Assembly (NCBI RefSeq): GCF_002218005.2
Contig: NZ_AP018678.1
Location: 310,001-374,000, forward strand
DNA length: 64,000 bases
DNA from: Vibrio algivorus
GTDB lineage: Bacteria > Pseudomonadota > Gammaproteobacteria > Enterobacterales > Vibrionaceae
Reading direction: 5' to 3'
The notes below the pieces were generated by a model. That model was not told the origin of the DNA and ran no database searches. It saw only the letters and a program-made list of their open reading frames with translations. Position 1 is the stretch's first letter. Each line of letters begins with the position of its first letter. A program made the position numbers and the translations under genes. Below, piece by piece: positions 1 through 9,840 of the stretch.

Positions 1-11
1 GTCGAGCCCAT
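1..11 (-). CDS. Start of an unidentified leftward gene, cut by the window edge
   Basis: Read leftward, AAGGAG (positions 22-17) is followed by a 5-base spacer and an ATG whose first base is at 11; only the codons for Met-Gly-Ser are inside the window. The ribosome site is textbook quality, and the rapA side is read in the opposite direction, so a divergent gene is plausible. The product cannot be named from three codons. The call rests on the ribosome site alone. Confidence 0.4.
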
Positions 12-123
12 AGCGTCTCCTTGTTCCGCGGTGCGGAAAGCTAGCAATGTTTGATTGCTAGAGGTCGCTACAATAATAGGGAACGTCCTGTTCCCATTTT
101 CGCTATCGAGAGTGTCGGTAGCG
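12..123 (-). promoter_or_regulatory. Structured leader: four consecutive hairpins before the edge gene
   Basis: Four near-perfect stem-loops, each foldable with a 5-base loop, stand in a row: 24-38 (TTCCG/CGGAA), 41-61 (CTAGCAAT/ATTGCTAG), 79-95 (GGGAAC/GTTCCC) and 101-123 (CGCTATCGA/TCGGTAGCG, one wobble pair). Read leftward, ATAGCG and GTAGCG copies can also pair with the CGCTAT that lies between the Shine-Dalgarno and the start codon, so alternative folds could hide the start. It matches no riboswitch family I recognise. It could instead be a small RNA on either strand. Confidence 0.45.
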
Positions 124-198
124 TGCAGCTACATAACGATCAAACCCTTTTGATTGATAAGCAATGATAGCTTTTTAATACAAAACTATCTGAGTGCT

Positions 199-326
199 TA
201 TACCCGTCGTACTTGAAGCTGCAGCTTTGTTGACAGCGTTCATTCGCCCCAATCACATAGGCGAGCTATGCTCATGGGGTCTCATTCACTTGTCGCCTCA
301 CTGCAGCTCCAATTACTTTGAGTATA
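199..326. repeat. Family B intergenic repeat, copy 1 (about 128 bp)
   Basis: The element begins TATACCCGTCGTACTTGAAG and ends with an imperfect inverted copy (CTGCAGCTCCAATTACTTTG then AGTATA). It shares its inner part (TTTGTTGACAGCGTTCATTCGCCCCAA, here varied) with the copy at 23071-23199 and the shortened one at 49319-49382. No reading frame or transposase is present. It behaves like a small non-autonomous palindromic element. The rest of 124-566 is AT-rich and shows no further gene; the rapA promoter should lie in 330-560. Confidence 0.75.
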
Positions 327-566
327 TAGTGAGTATATGAAAGATTTTTACTTTCAGCTCTAATTTACCTCTCAAATATTGACACTTTTATGTCAAGGCG
401 AAAATTAACTTTAAATCATGGTGATATATCGTTAGCTATCCAGTAAAATAATCAGCTTTTTGCGGAATGGACATTGGATGATTTCGTTCATTATTTTTTA
501 AGAAATTGGAACCGCAAGCTTCTAAACTAGATTTTATAAAGTCAGATTCATAAGGTAGTCGATTAC

Positions 567-3491
567 ATGGCATTTGCGTTAGGTCAGCGTTGGATTAGTG
601 ATACAGAAAGCGATTTAGGATTAGGAACAGTCGTCGGGCTTGATGCTCGTACTGTGACCTTGATGTTTGCTGCATCAGAAGAAAACCGTTTATATGCCCG
701 TAATGATGCGCCGATCACTCGAGTGGTGTTTAATGTCGGTGATGTTATTGAAAGCCAAGAAGGTTGGACCTTAAAAGTTGAGCATGTCGAAGTAAAAGAT
801 GATGTGATTAGCTATATCGGTAGTCGCCAAGATAACCAAGAAAGCGATGTTGTATTACGTGAAATTTTCTTAAACCACCAAATTCGCTTTAATAAACCGC
901 AAGATAAATTGTTTGCTGGTCAAATTGATCGTATGGATAACTTTGTTTTGCGCTACAACGCGTTAACTAATCAATATCAACAACATAAAAGTCCAATGCG
1001 TGGTCTATGTGGTATGCGTGCTGGCCTTATCCCTCATCAACTTTATATTGCTCATGAAGTGGGGCGTCGTCATGCGCCTCGTGTTCTACTTGCCGATGAA
1101 GTGGGTCTAGGTAAAACCATTGAAGCGGGCATGATCATTCACCAACAAGTATTAACCGGTCGTTCTGAGCGAATTTTAATTGTGGTGCCAGAAACCTTGC
1201 AGCATCAATGGTTAGTCGAAATGATGCGTCGTTTCAACCTGCATTTTTCGGTATTCGATGAAGAGCGTTGCCTAGAGTCACAAGCTGATGCTTTAAATCC
1301 ATTCGATACTCAGCAATATGTCTTATGTTCATTAGATTTCTTGAAAAAGAATGAAAAACGTTTCAACCAAGCACTGGAAGCAGATTGGGATTTATTGGTA
1401 GTAGATGAAGCACATCACTTAGAGTGGAGTGTTGACGCACCAAGCCGTGAATATCAGATGATCGAAGGCTTAGCAGCAAAAATTGCTGGTGTCCTTCTTC
1501 TTACGGCAACTCCAGAGCAACTTGGGCATGAAAGTCACTTTGCTCGGCTGCGTTTGCTTGATTCCGACCGCTTTTTTGATTACCCCACTTTTGTTAAAGA
1601 AGAGCAGCAATACGCACCGGTTGCTGAAGCCGTAGCAAGTTTGGAGTCTGGCAAGCCGCTCACTAACGATCAAAAAAATAGCATCACTGAATTATTATCA
1701 GAGCAAGATGCCGAGCCTCTATTTAGAATTTTAGATGGTTGTAGCTCACAGGCTGAATTTGATGTAGAACAGAAAACCTTAGCTCGCCAAGAGTTGATTG
1801 ATAACTTAATGGATCGTCATGGCACAGGGCGTATTTTGTTCCGTAATACTCGTGCCGCAATCCAAGGTTTTCCTGAACGCCACGTACACATGTTAGAAAT
1901 GCCAATGCCTGAGCAATACACGCGAGCGATGCGAGTTTCTAAGATGATGGATGGCGAACTTCCAGAGCAAGCGCAAGCACTGAAAAACTTATATCCAGAA
2001 GAGATCTTGCAAGATCTTGAAGGCGATAAAACTTCATGGTGGACGTTCGATCCTCGCGTAACTTGGCTTATCGACAAAGTGTTAGAAAAACGCTCTGAAA
2101 AGATCTTAGTGATCGCTTCTCGTTCTTCTACGGCTTTGCAACTAGAGCAAGCTTTACGTGAACGTGAAGGTATTCGAGCCACGGTATTTCATGAAGGTAT
2201 GTCTATTCTTGAACGTGATAAAGCCGCAGCGTATTTCGCGCAGGAAGAGGGCGGTGCGCAGGTGTTGATTTGTTCTGAAATTGGTTCAGAAGGACGTAAC
2301 TTCCAGTTTGCCAATCAGCTAGTGATGTTCGATTTACCATTCAACCCAGATTTACTGGAACAACGTATTGGCCGCTTAGACCGTATTGGTCAAACTCGAG
2401 ATATTGAAATTTTCGTTCCACATTTAGAGAATTCAGCACAATCAATTTTGGCTCATTGGTATCACCAAGGCTTGAATGCGTTTGCAGAAACCTGCCCGAC
2501 TGGCCGTGCGGTATATGATGAATATTCTGCCAACTTAATTGCTATGCTAGCGTCTGGCGATATGAGTGAATTAGAGCATTTAGTCGAGCAATCGGCAGCG
2601 CTCAATAAACAACTGAAATCTAAATTAGAACAAGGCCGTGACCGTTTATTAGAAATTCACTCGAACGGTGGCGAAAAAGCACAGAAAATCACTGAAATTA
2701 TCGCATCTGGTGATAATGATACGAATCTTGTAACGTTTGCACTTGGCCTATTTGATACGATTGGCTTAAACCAAGATGATAAAGGTGAAAATGCGTTAGT
2801 CGTTACCCCATCGGAACACATGATGGTGCCAAGCTATCCGGGATTGCCGTATGAGGGAGCGACCATTACTTTTGATCGTGATACTGCTCTGTCTCGTGAA
2901 GATATGCACTTTATGAGTTGGGAGCACCCAATGATCCAAGGTGGTATCGATTTACTGCTTAGCGAGAATGTTGGTACTAATGCGGTTTCTTTATTGAAAA
3001 ACAAAGCGTTACCAGTTGGTACTATGTTCTTAGAGCTGGTGTATTTGGTGGATGCTCAAGCACCGAAACGCAGTGGCATTAACCAATTCTTGCCAAAAAC
3101 GCCAATTCGTTTATTGATGGATGCCAAAGGTAACGAACTTTCAGAGCAAGTACCATTTGATACCTTTAACCGCCAACTTAGCCCGATTAACCGTCATATG
3201 GCGAGTAAAGTTGCCAGCTCGGTTCAAGATCAGATTCATGCATTAATTGAAAGTGCTGAGCAAGCGGTATTGCCAAAACTGGATGAAGTGCGACAAACTG
3301 CTAAATCGGAGATGCAGCAGAAGCTTAATTCTGAATTAGAACGTTTATTGGCACTTAAAGCGGTGAATCCAAACATTCGTGATGAAGAAATTAGCGCCAT
3401 TGAAACGCAAATTGAAACGCTGTCTGGTTATATCGAAACCGCTCAGTTGCAACTGGATTCTCTACGTTTGATCGTGGTTGCGCATCAGTAA
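567..3491 (+). CDS. rapA: RNA polymerase-associated protein RapA (Swi2/Snf2 ATPase)
   Basis: RapA binds core RNA polymerase and uses ATP to recycle enzyme stalled in post-termination complexes. The 974-residue protein (E. coli 968) has an N-terminal Tudor-like region, a Walker A motif DEVGLGKT at residues 177-184, a DEAH box at 280-283, and helicase motif VI seen as [10 protein letters not shown], followed by the long RapA-specific C-terminal part ending in a coiled region. AAGGTAG stands upstream of the ATG. rluA follows in the same direction 188 bases later, the same pairing as in E. coli, although a CCTAG-rich hairpin repeat lies between them. All helicase motifs are intact and there is nothing unusual in the frame. 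Confidence 0.97.
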   Translation: MAFALGQRWISDTESDLGLGTVVGLDARTVTLMFAASEENRLYARNDAPITRVVFNVGDVIESQEGWTLKVEHVEVKDDVISYIGSRQDNQESDVVLREIFLNHQIRFNKPQDKLFAGQIDRMDNFVLRYNALTNQYQQHKSPMRGLCGMRAGLIPHQLYIAHEVGRRHAPRVLLADEVGLGKTIEAGMIIHQQVLTGRSERILIVVPETLQHQWLVEMMRRFNLHFSVFDEERCLESQADALNPFDTQQYVLCSLDFLKKNEKRFNQALEADWDLLVVDEAHHLEWSVDAPSREYQMIEGLAAKIAGVLLLTATPEQLGHESHFARLRLLDSDRFFDYPTFVKEEQQYAPVAEAVASLESGKPLTNDQKNSITELLSEQDAEPLFRILDGCSSQAEFDVEQKTLARQELIDNLMDRHGTGRILFRNTRAAIQGFPERHVHMLEMPMPEQYTRAMRVSKMMDGELPEQAQALKNLYPEEILQDLEGDKTSWWTFDPRVTWLIDKVLEKRSEKILVIASRSSTALQLEQALREREGIRATVFHEGMSILERDKAAAYFAQEEGGAQVLICSEIGSEGRNFQFANQLVMFDLPFNPDLLEQRIGRLDRIGQTRDIEIFVPHLENSAQSILAHWYHQGLNAFAETCPTGRAVYDEYSANLIAMLASGDMSELEHLVEQSAALNKQLKSKLEQGRDRLLEIHSNGGEKAQKITEIIASGDNDTNLVTFALGLFDTIGLNQDDKGENALVVTPSEHMMVPSYPGLPYEGATITFDRDTALSREDMHFMSWEHPMIQGGIDLLLSENVGTNAVSLLKNKALPVGTMFLELVYLVDAQAPKRSGINQFLPKTPIRLLMDAKGNELSEQVPFDTFNRQLSPINRHMASKVASSVQDQIHALIESAEQAVLPKLDEVRQTAKSEMQQKLNSELERLLALKAVNPNIRDEEISAIETQIETLSGYIETAQLQLDSLRLIVVAHQ

Positions 3492-3500
3492 AAAAGCAGT

Positions 3501-3550
3501 CCCTAGTTCCTAGTTTTTAGTCCCTACAGGGGAGCTTCTAGGAACTGGGG
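3501..3550. repeat. Family C CCTAG palindrome after rapA
   Basis: The arms CCCTAGTTCCTAG (3501-3513) and CTAGGAACTGGGG (3538-3550) pair over 13 bases with one G-T wobble; inside the loop TCCC-TACA-GGGGA makes a second small stem. Further CTAGG/AACTCC-type copies fill 3608-3672. Related sequence recurs at 49844-49920, and the 14-mer TTTCTTAGGGAGTG at 3608-3621 is repeated at 7460-7473. Without a T-run it is not a classic terminator. Confidence 0.6.
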
Positions 3551-3679
3551 GATTTGTACATATCTTATTTGTTAGTTTTCCACCCTAAATATTATTCCTT
3601 GAACTATTTTCTTAGGGAGTGAATCCTAGGGGCTCGGAACTCCAAATTAGGAACGAACTCCAAACTAGGAACCTTTTTC

Positions 3680-4417
3680 ATGGCCCTACTTGAATACCTT
3701 CCCCCCACCGATCCTTGGACGGATATCGTCTATCAAGATGAGCATATTCTGGTAGCCAATAAGCCTGCGGGTTTGTTATCGGTACCGGGGCGCTTGGCGG
3801 AGCATTACGACAGTATTTGGAGCCGTTTACGTGAGATCTACCCAAATATTGAAGTGGTGCATCGTTTGGATATGGCGACCTCTGGTTTGATGCTATTTGC
3901 TTTAACTAAAGAAGCAGAACGTCACATTAAGAAGCAATTCCAATATCGCCTTACCCATAAGATTTATTATGCGCGAGTATGGGGAAGTGTTGAGCACGAC
4001 CAAGGTGAAATCGATTTACCGCTGATTTGTGATTGGCCGAATCGTCCTCGGCAGAAAGTGTGTCATCAAGATGGCAAGCCTTCTTTAACACGTTACCAAG
4101 TGGTAGCACGGGAAGAGCAAACTACCGTCGTTCGCTTACTACCAATTACAGGGCGATCACATCAACTTCGGGTACATATGATGGCGCTTGGTCATCCGAT
4201 TGTCGGTGATGAATTCTATGCAACTCCAGAGGCATTAGAGTATTCTGAACGGTTGCAATTGCATTCTGCTGAGCTGAGTTTTTATCATCCGAAAGATAAC
4301 CAATTAGCAACTGCATTTGTCGAATGTGATTTTTATCCCAATGTAAAAGCGCAAATTTTGCAACACTTTAACGCTGAACCTGAGTTGCCAGATTATAAAA
4401 CTTTGGTATCGTCGTAG
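3680..4417 (+). CDS. rluA: Dual-specificity pseudouridine synthase RluA (23S U746 / tRNA U32)
   Basis: RluA isomerises uridine to pseudouridine at 23S rRNA position 746 and at tRNA position 32. The protein has 245 residues (E. coli 219; a longer C-terminal tail here). The family core HRLDMATSG lies at residues 61-69 with catalytic Asp64; NKPAGLLSVPGRL (28-40) and ITGRSHQLRVH are the other conserved blocks and match E. coli RluA rather than RluC or RluD. There is no S4 domain, as expected for RluA. It follows rapA in the same direction. The ATG at 3680 gives the standard N-terminus; a strong Shine-Dalgarno is not obvious because the upstream bases belong to the repeat. Confidence 0.95.
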   Translation: MALLEYLPPTDPWTDIVYQDEHILVANKPAGLLSVPGRLAEHYDSIWSRLREIYPNIEVVHRLDMATSGLMLFALTKEAERHIKKQFQYRLTHKIYYARVWGSVEHDQGEIDLPLICDWPNRPRQKVCHQDGKPSLTRYQVVAREEQTTVVRLLPITGRSHQLRVHMMALGHPIVGDEFYATPEALEYSERLQLHSAELSFYHPKDNQLATAFVECDFYPNVKAQILQHFNAEPELPDYKTLVSS

Positions 4418-4471
4418 GGTTATGCCCAAATCACGGGGTATATTTTACTTTCAGGCCGAAAAGGATTTTAC

Positions 4472-5458
4472 ATGCCGATCCCTCCCACTCATTTATCGAG
4501 TAAACCAACGGTGGTTTTTTTAGATCACGCGACGATTCCTGAACATATTACTGTGCCAAACTTAACCTTTGAGCATCAATGGCAACAGTTTGATTTAACG
4601 CCAGTGGAGAAGGTGGTTGAGCGTATTGCATCGGCCGATATTGTGATCACCAATAAAGTGCAATTAACTGCGGACATTTTGGATCAAGCCCCGAAACTTA
4701 AGTTAATTGCGGTCGCGGCGACAGGAACCAATAACGTTGATTTAGACTACTGTCGAGAGCATGGAATAGTGGTAACCAATGTTCAGGGATATGGAACCCG
4801 CTCCGTGCCAGAACATGTAGTGGCGATGATGTTTGCACTTAAACGCAACCTAGTCGGTTATCACCAAGATATCGCCGATGGTGAGTGGCAAAAACAAAAG
4901 CAATTCTGTTTCTTTACTCATCCTATTACCGATGTGGCCGATTCAACCATAGGGATCATTGGCAGTGGTAGTCTAGGACAGGCGGTAGGGGTACTGGCTA
5001 AAGCAATTGGCATGAAGGTAGTGTTTGCGGAACGTAAAGGGGTAAAACCTGCACGCCCTGGTTATATGGCGTTTGATAAGGTGATTGAAACCGCTGATGT
5101 GTTGACTTTACATTGCCCACTTACTGATGACACGCAAGATTTAATTGCTATGCCAGAACTAGCAGCGATGAAACCGAGCGCAATTTTAATTAACGCCGGC
5201 CGCGGTGGGCTAGTTAATGAGTCGGATTTGGTGGAAGCATTAAAAACAAAACAAATTGCAGGTGCAGGGTGTGATGTGTTCAGCAAAGAGCCTGCTGATG
5301 AATCGAACCCGCTTATCGCTAATATGGACTTGCCAAATCTACTTCTTACTCCACATGTCGCATGGGGGAGTCATTCATCTATTCAAGCTTTGTGTAATAT
5401 CTTGATGGATAATATTGAAAAATACCAACAAGGTGTTGAGCAAAACCGAGTCTGCTAG
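4472..5458 (+). CDS. D-2-hydroxyacid dehydrogenase (glycerate/hydroxypyruvate type)
   Basis: An NAD(P)-dependent enzyme of the D-isomer-specific 2-hydroxyacid dehydrogenase family, cytosolic, 328 residues. The Rossmann dinucleotide motif GSGSLG is at residues 164-169, and the catalytic triad reads Arg244 (NAGRGG), Glu273 (in DVFSKEP) and His295 (TPHVAWGS). It most resembles the glycerate dehydrogenase (HprA) group, which reduces hydroxypyruvate or glyoxylate, but residues seen here do not fix the substrate. AAGGA precedes the ATG. It starts 54 bases after rluA, so read-through is possible. All catalytic residues are present. Confidence 0.85.
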   Translation: MPIPPTHLSSKPTVVFLDHATIPEHITVPNLTFEHQWQQFDLTPVEKVVERIASADIVITNKVQLTADILDQAPKLKLIAVAATGTNNVDLDYCREHGIVVTNVQGYGTRSVPEHVVAMMFALKRNLVGYHQDIADGEWQKQKQFCFFTHPITDVADSTIGIIGSGSLGQAVGVLAKAIGMKVVFAERKGVKPARPGYMAFDKVIETADVLTLHCPLTDDTQDLIAMPELAAMKPSAILINAGRGGLVNESDLVEALKTKQIAGAGCDVFSKEPADESNPLIANMDLPNLLLTPHVAWGSHSSIQALCNILMDNIEKYQQGVEQNRVC

Positions 5459-5476
5459 TTAGTTGGGTATATTCAG

Positions 5477-6484
5477 TTAAGGTAGCAAGCCAACTTCTTT
5501 ATAATAACGAATCGCGCCCGGATGCAGTGGCGCGGAAATGCCATCTTTAATCATATTTTCTTTCTTTAACATTGCGAAAGCAGGGTGCAGGCGCTTAAAG
5601 GTATCAAGGTTCTCAAATACCGATTTGGTGATGTTATAAGCAAGTTCATCGGACATGCGCTTATCGGTAAACACAACCGATAAGGTGCCGAAAGTTTTGA
5701 TGTCTTTTTCATTGTTTGGGTAGAGATTTGCCGGGATGCTAGTCGTGGCATAATAAGGCGTGTTATCAACTAATTTATCGATTTTAGGGCCAGTTACTGG
5801 AATTAATTTGGCCTGACAAGAAGTCGTTGCTTCTTTTATCGAAGCATTAGGATTACCTAGAATGGAAACAAACGCATCAATCTGATTATCGCATAACGCT
5901 TGAGCTCGGCTTGCTCCTGTCAATTCAGTTGCTCGTGAGAAGCTTTTTGGTGACCAGCCAAATTGCTGCATGATTCTATCCATTGTCGCTCGATCACCTG
6001 AGCCTTTATTACCAATATTGACTCTTTTTCTTGCTAAATCTGCGACACTTTTGATATTTGAATCTTTGCGCACGATTAGGTTAAAAGGTTCATTGTGCAA
6101 AGAGAAGAGGGCACGCATGTTGGAGTAAGGTGCTTTAGGTGTAAACTCTTTACTCCCTTGAAAAGCAAAATACTGCCAATCTGATTGAGTGATCCCTAAA
6201 TCATTTTTAGCTAATCGCACTTGATCAATATTATCAACAGAACCAGCAGAAGGCTCGACTGAGCAACGAATATGATGCTGTAAACGTCCTTTATTGATTA
6301 ACTTACATATAGAACTGCCGGCAGGGTAATAAACTCCTGTTACTGCACCGGTGGCAATTGTGATATAGCTTTTATTATCTTCTGCTTTGACCGTTGTGCT
6401 TGAAACGACTAAAAGGCAAGTCAACAAAGTTCTATAGACGTACAGAAAACAAAAGCGCTGAAAAAATGATACAGGGTTAATCAT
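5477..6484 (-). CDS. TAXI-family TRAP-type solute-binding protein
   Basis: A periplasmic substrate-binding protein of the TAXI (TRAP-associated extracytoplasmic immunogenic) family, 335 residues. A signal peptide covers about residues 1-34 with cleavage near VKA-ED; the family block ITIATGAVTGVYYPAGSSIC follows at once, and NIGNKGSGDRATMD is the second conserved region. The start at 6484 was chosen over an upstream ATG because AAGGAG sits 6 bases before it and the signal peptide then has normal length. No TRAP permease gene (4TM-12TM fusion) lies next to it, so it is an orphan here. The ligand is unknown; characterised relatives bind glutamate or other carboxylates. Confidence 0.85.
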   Translation of the reverse strand: MINPVSFFQRFCFLYVYRTLLTCLLVVSSTTVKAEDNKSYITIATGAVTGVYYPAGSSICKLINKGRLQHHIRCSVEPSAGSVDNIDQVRLAKNDLGITQSDWQYFAFQGSKEFTPKAPYSNMRALFSLHNEPFNLIVRKDSNIKSVADLARKRVNIGNKGSGDRATMDRIMQQFGWSPKSFSRATELTGASRAQALCDNQIDAFVSILGNPNASIKEATTSCQAKLIPVTGPKIDKLVDNTPYYATTSIPANLYPNNEKDIKTFGTLSVVFTDKRMSDELAYNITKSVFENLDTFKRLHPAFAMLKKENMIKDGISAPLHPGAIRYYKEVGLLP

Positions 6485-6695
6485 GGCGTACTCCTTATGC
6501 CAATAAAACGAGAAATGGCGATCCTTGCCATTGTATATCAACAGTAGGTGGTAGGTTGATCAGTTGTTAATAAACATACTAACAATAAGGATTATAAAGA
6601 TAGATAATTATTAAAGGTTATTTAAAAAGTGAGAAGGCGTTCACGACAAGGGGGAAAAATAGTCAAAGAACGCCAAAGGAAAAGATAGAGGGAAT

Positions 6696-7166
6696 TTAAC
6701 CTGCGAATTCAAATAACTCGCATACAGAGTCAAATAATTGTTTGGTACTAATATTTAAGGTCGGTGTAATAAAAATGGTGTCATCACCCGCAACCACTCC
6801 AAGAATGCCTTCCGATTTGCCAAGAGAATCAAGCAAGCGAGCTATAAGCTGAGCAGCTCCCGGGCCAGTATGAATCACAACCAAAGCATCGTTATGACCA
6901 ACATCGAGTACTAATTCACGTAAAGAGCTTGAAGCCGTAGGGACACCTAGTTCAGCTGGTAAACAATACACCATTTCCATTTTCGCATTACGCGTTCTTA
7001 CGGCACCAAACTTAGTCAGCATTCGAGAAACTTTTGACTGATTGATATTGACAAAGCCTTCTTCTCGCAGTGCATCAACAATTTCGCCTTGAGAGCCAAA
7101 ACATTCTTCTTTTAGTAGGGCTTTAAAAGAGCGGACTAAGTTATCTTGTTTGTCACTATTTCGCAT
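6696..7166 (-). CDS. argR: Arginine repressor ArgR
   Basis: A hexameric transcription factor that represses arginine biosynthesis when bound to L-arginine. The 156 residues match E. coli ArgR in length. The N-terminal winged helix contains [14 protein letters not shown] and [20 protein letters not shown]; the C-terminal arginine-binding and oligomerisation half carries [16 protein letters not shown] and the GDDTIF motif. The start at 7166 aligns with the E. coli Met-Arg-Asn/Ser start; an 11-codon upstream extension was not used. It is divergent from mdh across a 380-base AT-rich gap, the same arrangement as in E. coli. Confidence 0.97.
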   Translation of the reverse strand: MRNSDKQDNLVRSFKALLKEECFGSQGEIVDALREEGFVNINQSKVSRMLTKFGAVRTRNAKMEMVYCLPAELGVPTASSSLRELVLDVGHNDALVVIHTGPGAAQLIARLLDSLGKSEGILGVVAGDDTIFITPTLNISTKQLFDSVCELFEFAG

Positions 7167-7546
7167 AATGGATTCTTTTAGTGGTACATATAATTTCAAT
7201 ATTTTCGCATAGATGCTCAGTGATCACCAAACGATTAAGTCAAATTTTCAGCAAAAAAAGATTGTGATTATTATGTTAATTTTTTTGCCAAAATGTCTGG
7301 TTGAACTAGGTGTGTTGCATGCTAGGTATTAATTTTAGTTATTGAATTTATATATGATTTTATTAGGGATGAGTTCAATATCTCAAAGCTGATGTTGAAT
7401 AATTGTAATTATAATCGAGTTATTGTACTTTCGAAGGAATTAAGATTAGGCCCTATAAATTTCTTAGGGAGTGTCGTTCCAACTCCTTAAATTCAGACCT
7501 AAATAATGTAAAAAAATAATCAAATTTTTTCGAAGGAGAAAGGCTC
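7167..7546. promoter_or_regulatory. argR-mdh divergent intergenic region
   Basis: AT-rich spacer that must hold both promoters. ARG-box-like half sites TGAAT followed by AT-rich bases are seen at 7343 and 7396, but their second halves are poor matches, so autoregulation by ArgR is only a suggestion. The 14-mer TTTCTTAGGGAGTG at 7460-7473 is shared with the family C repeat after rapA. No ORF is convincing in this stretch. Confidence 0.4.
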
Positions 7547-8482
7547 ATGAAAGTAGCTGTAATTGGTGCTGCTGGTGGTATTGGTCAAGCACTTGCTTTA
7601 TTGCTGAAAAACGGACTTCCTGCAGGATCAGATCTTGCTTTATACGATATTGCTCCAGTTACACCAGGAGTTGCTGCTGATTTAAGCCATATTCCTACTC
7701 CGGTTTCAATTAAAGGTTATGCCGGTGAAGATCCAACTCCAGCCTTAGAAGGTGCTGATGTAGTGCTTATTTCTGCTGGTGTTGCACGTAAACCTGGTAT
7801 GGATCGTTCAGATCTTTTCAATGTAAATGCTGGGATCATCAAATCTTTAGCTGAAAAAATTGCTAATACTTGTCCAACTGCGTGTGTTGGTATTATTACT
7901 AACCCAGTAAACACAACAGTGCCAATTGCCGCTGAAGTATTGAAAAAAGCAGGTGTTTACAATAAGAAACGCCTATTTGGTATTACCACGCTAGATGTGA
8001 TTCGTTCTGAGACTTTTGTTTCTGAACTGAAAGGTGTTTCACTTGACGGTTTAGAAGTACCCGTTATTGGTGGTCACTCTGGTGTGACGATCCTACCTCT
8101 ACTTTCTCAAGTAAAAGGCGTGGAATTCTCTGATGATGAGTTAGCTTCTCTGACTAAGCGTATTCAAAATGCAGGTACAGAAGTAGTAGAAGCAAAAGCT
8201 GGCGGCGGTTCAGCAACGCTTTCTATGGGCCAAGCAGCATACCGTTTTGGTTTATCTTTAGTGAAAGCACTAAACGGCGAACAAGGTATTGTTGAATGTG
8301 CTTACGTTGAAGGTGATGGCGAGCACGCACGCTTCTTCGCTCAACCTATTCGTTTAGGTAAAGAGGGTGTAGAGGAAATTTTAAGCTTTGGTGAGCTAAG
8401 TGCATTCGAACAACAAGCGTTTGATAGCATGCTAGATACACTAAAAGGCGATATCGCACTTGGTGAAGAGTTCGCGAAGTAA
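7547..8482 (+). CDS. mdh: Malate dehydrogenase
   Basis: NAD-dependent oxidation of malate to oxaloacetate in the TCA cycle; cytosolic homodimer. The 311 residues (E. coli 312) show the N-terminal NAD motif GAAGGIG (7-13), substrate-binding arginines in [11 protein letters not shown] (Arg81, Arg87) and [11 protein letters not shown] (Asp150, Arg153), and the catalytic histidine at 177 within GGHSG. These are positions typical of the gammaproteobacterial short-chain enzyme. GAAGGAG precedes the ATG by 8 bases. It is a single-gene unit closed by a strong terminator at 8505. Confidence 0.98.
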   Translation: MKVAVIGAAGGIGQALALLLKNGLPAGSDLALYDIAPVTPGVAADLSHIPTPVSIKGYAGEDPTPALEGADVVLISAGVARKPGMDRSDLFNVNAGIIKSLAEKIANTCPTACVGIITNPVNTTVPIAAEVLKKAGVYNKKRLFGITTLDVIRSETFVSELKGVSLDGLEVPVIGGHSGVTILPLLSQVKGVEFSDDELASLTKRIQNAGTEVVEAKAGGGSATLSMGQAAYRFGLSLVKALNGEQGIVECAYVEGDGEHARFFAQPIRLGKEGVEEILSFGELSAFEQQAFDSMLDTLKGDIALGEEFAK

Positions 8483-8504
8483 AGTAAGCGAATCTTGTTT
8501 CTCG

Positions 8505-8539
8505 AAAGCTCGTTTCTTGGAAAAGAGACGAGCTTTTTT
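8505..8539 (+). terminator. Rho-independent terminator of mdh
   Basis: A 14-bp stem, AAAGCTCGTTTCTT (8505-8518) pairing with AAGAGACGAGCTTT (8523-8536) with one G-T wobble, has a GGAA loop and runs into a T tract. It lies 22 bases after the mdh stop and may also serve ispB from the other side through its A-rich left flank. Confidence 0.9.
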
Positions 8540-8595
8540 ATTCGATAAACGAGTAGCGAAGCGAACGAGAAGTTTTGCGTTCGAGCTTCGGAAAT

Positions 8596-9567
8596 CTATT
8601 TCGTTCTTCTAACCGCCATATGCGCAAGAGCAATTAGAGCTTGTTTATAGTCTGACTCTGGAATAATCGCGAGTTCGGAAATTGCTTTATCCGCTTCTTC
8701 TTCAGCTCGTTGTGTCGTATATTCAAGTGAGCCTGTTTCATGCATTGCCGCCATAATCGCATCCAGTTTTTCCATACCATTCGAGTGTTCAATGGCATCA
8801 CGAATCATAGCTGCTTGTTCTGGTGTACCATTTTGCATGGCATAAAGTAAAGGTAGGGTCGGTTTGCCTTCCGCAAGATCATCGCCTACATTTTTGCCCA
8901 TTTCTTTACCATCGGATGTGTAATCCATTACATCATCAATTAACTGGAAAGCGGTACCTAAGTACTTACCATAATTTTGCAAGGCGACTTCGGTTTCTTT
9001 TGGCGCATCAACCAACAAAGCACCGATTTGAGTTGCCGCTTCAAATAAACGAGCCGTTTTAGAGTAGATCACTTGCATGTAGCTTTCTTCGGTGGTGTTT
9101 GGATCATTGCAATTCATTAGTTGCTGAACTTCACCCTCGGCAATCACGTTAACCGCATCACTCATTAACTTGAGGATCTTCAAAGATCCTAAGCTGGTCA
9201 TCATTTGGAAAGAGCGAGTATAAATGTAGTCGCCAACAAGAACGCTAGCAGCATTACCAAACGCAGCATTAGCTGTTTCTTTACCACGACGCATATCAGA
9301 TTCATCAACCACGTCATCATGTAGTAATGTAGCCGTATGAATAAACTCTACAAATGCAGCGGCAGTGATGTGATCTTGACCTTGGTAGCCTAAAGCTTTT
9401 GCTGATAGCAATGCTAAAAGAGGGCGTAGGCGCTTACCTCCACCACTAACAATGTAGAAACCGAGTTGATTAATAAGGCTAACTTCTGAATTCAATTGTG
9501 CATGAATGGTTTCATTCACTTTTACCATGTCGTCGGCAGTGAGTGCCTGGATAGCTTTAAAATCCAT
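8596..9567 (-). CDS. ispB: Octaprenyl diphosphate synthase
   Basis: A trans-prenyltransferase that extends farnesyl diphosphate with isopentenyl diphosphate to make the C40 side chain of ubiquinone and menaquinone. The 323 residues (E. coli 323) carry the first aspartate-rich motif DDVVD at 84-88 within LLHDDVVDESDMRRG and the second DDVMD at 211-215, plus the GGGKRLRP block at 42-49. The product chain length is inferred from orthology. GGAAG stands ahead of the ATG. It is divergent from rplU-rpmA, the conserved gammaproteobacterial arrangement. Confidence 0.96.
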   Translation of the reverse strand: MDFKAIQALTADDMVKVNETIHAQLNSEVSLINQLGFYIVSGGGKRLRPLLALLSAKALGYQGQDHITAAAFVEFIHTATLLHDDVVDESDMRRGKETANAAFGNAASVLVGDYIYTRSFQMMTSLGSLKILKLMSDAVNVIAEGEVQQLMNCNDPNTTEESYMQVIYSKTARLFEAATQIGALLVDAPKETEVALQNYGKYLGTAFQLIDDVMDYTSDGKEMGKNVGDDLAEGKPTLPLLYAMQNGTPEQAAMIRDAIEHSNGMEKLDAIMAAMHETGSLEYTTQRAEEEADKAISELAIIPESDYKQALIALAHMAVRRTK

Positions 9568-9723
9568 TGTTCTTCCAGCTGAGAATAGGGCGTGCTAGGC
9601 CTAAATTTAAAAAATAATCATGGATTCTACACTAAAAAACATTGATAAACACGAGTGTAAACGGCATCATTAGCGCACTTTAATCAGGCGATGATCTTTT
9701 CGCCATTTTTTTTAATATTTATC

Positions 9724-9752
9724 TTGTCAAAGGCCAAGCTCTCAAGTAGAAT
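9724..9752 (+). promoter_or_regulatory. Sigma-70 promoter of rplU-rpmA
   Basis: TTGTCA (9724-9729) and TAGAAT (9747-9752) are separated by exactly 17 bases and followed by a GC-rich discriminator, CTGCGCCC, typical of growth-rate and ppGpp controlled ribosomal protein promoters. It leaves a leader of about 80 bases before rplU. Confidence 0.75.
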
Positions 9753-9840
9753 CTGCGCCCTATTGATGACAAGTTTAAGCGCACACCTGATATGTTTAAA
9801 ATAACTAACATGATGCTGTGCGGAAAAAGCGGAGTAAAAT

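Noticed and set aside
124..198. tRNA or other known RNA gene at the left edge
   Set aside because: The hairpins do not fit a cloverleaf (no 7-base anticodon or T loops), and no tRNA consensus bases are present.
1470..2182. Leftward frames of 60 to 121 codons inside rapA
   Set aside because: They are antisense to a fully conserved gene, with no ribosome site and no family resemblance.
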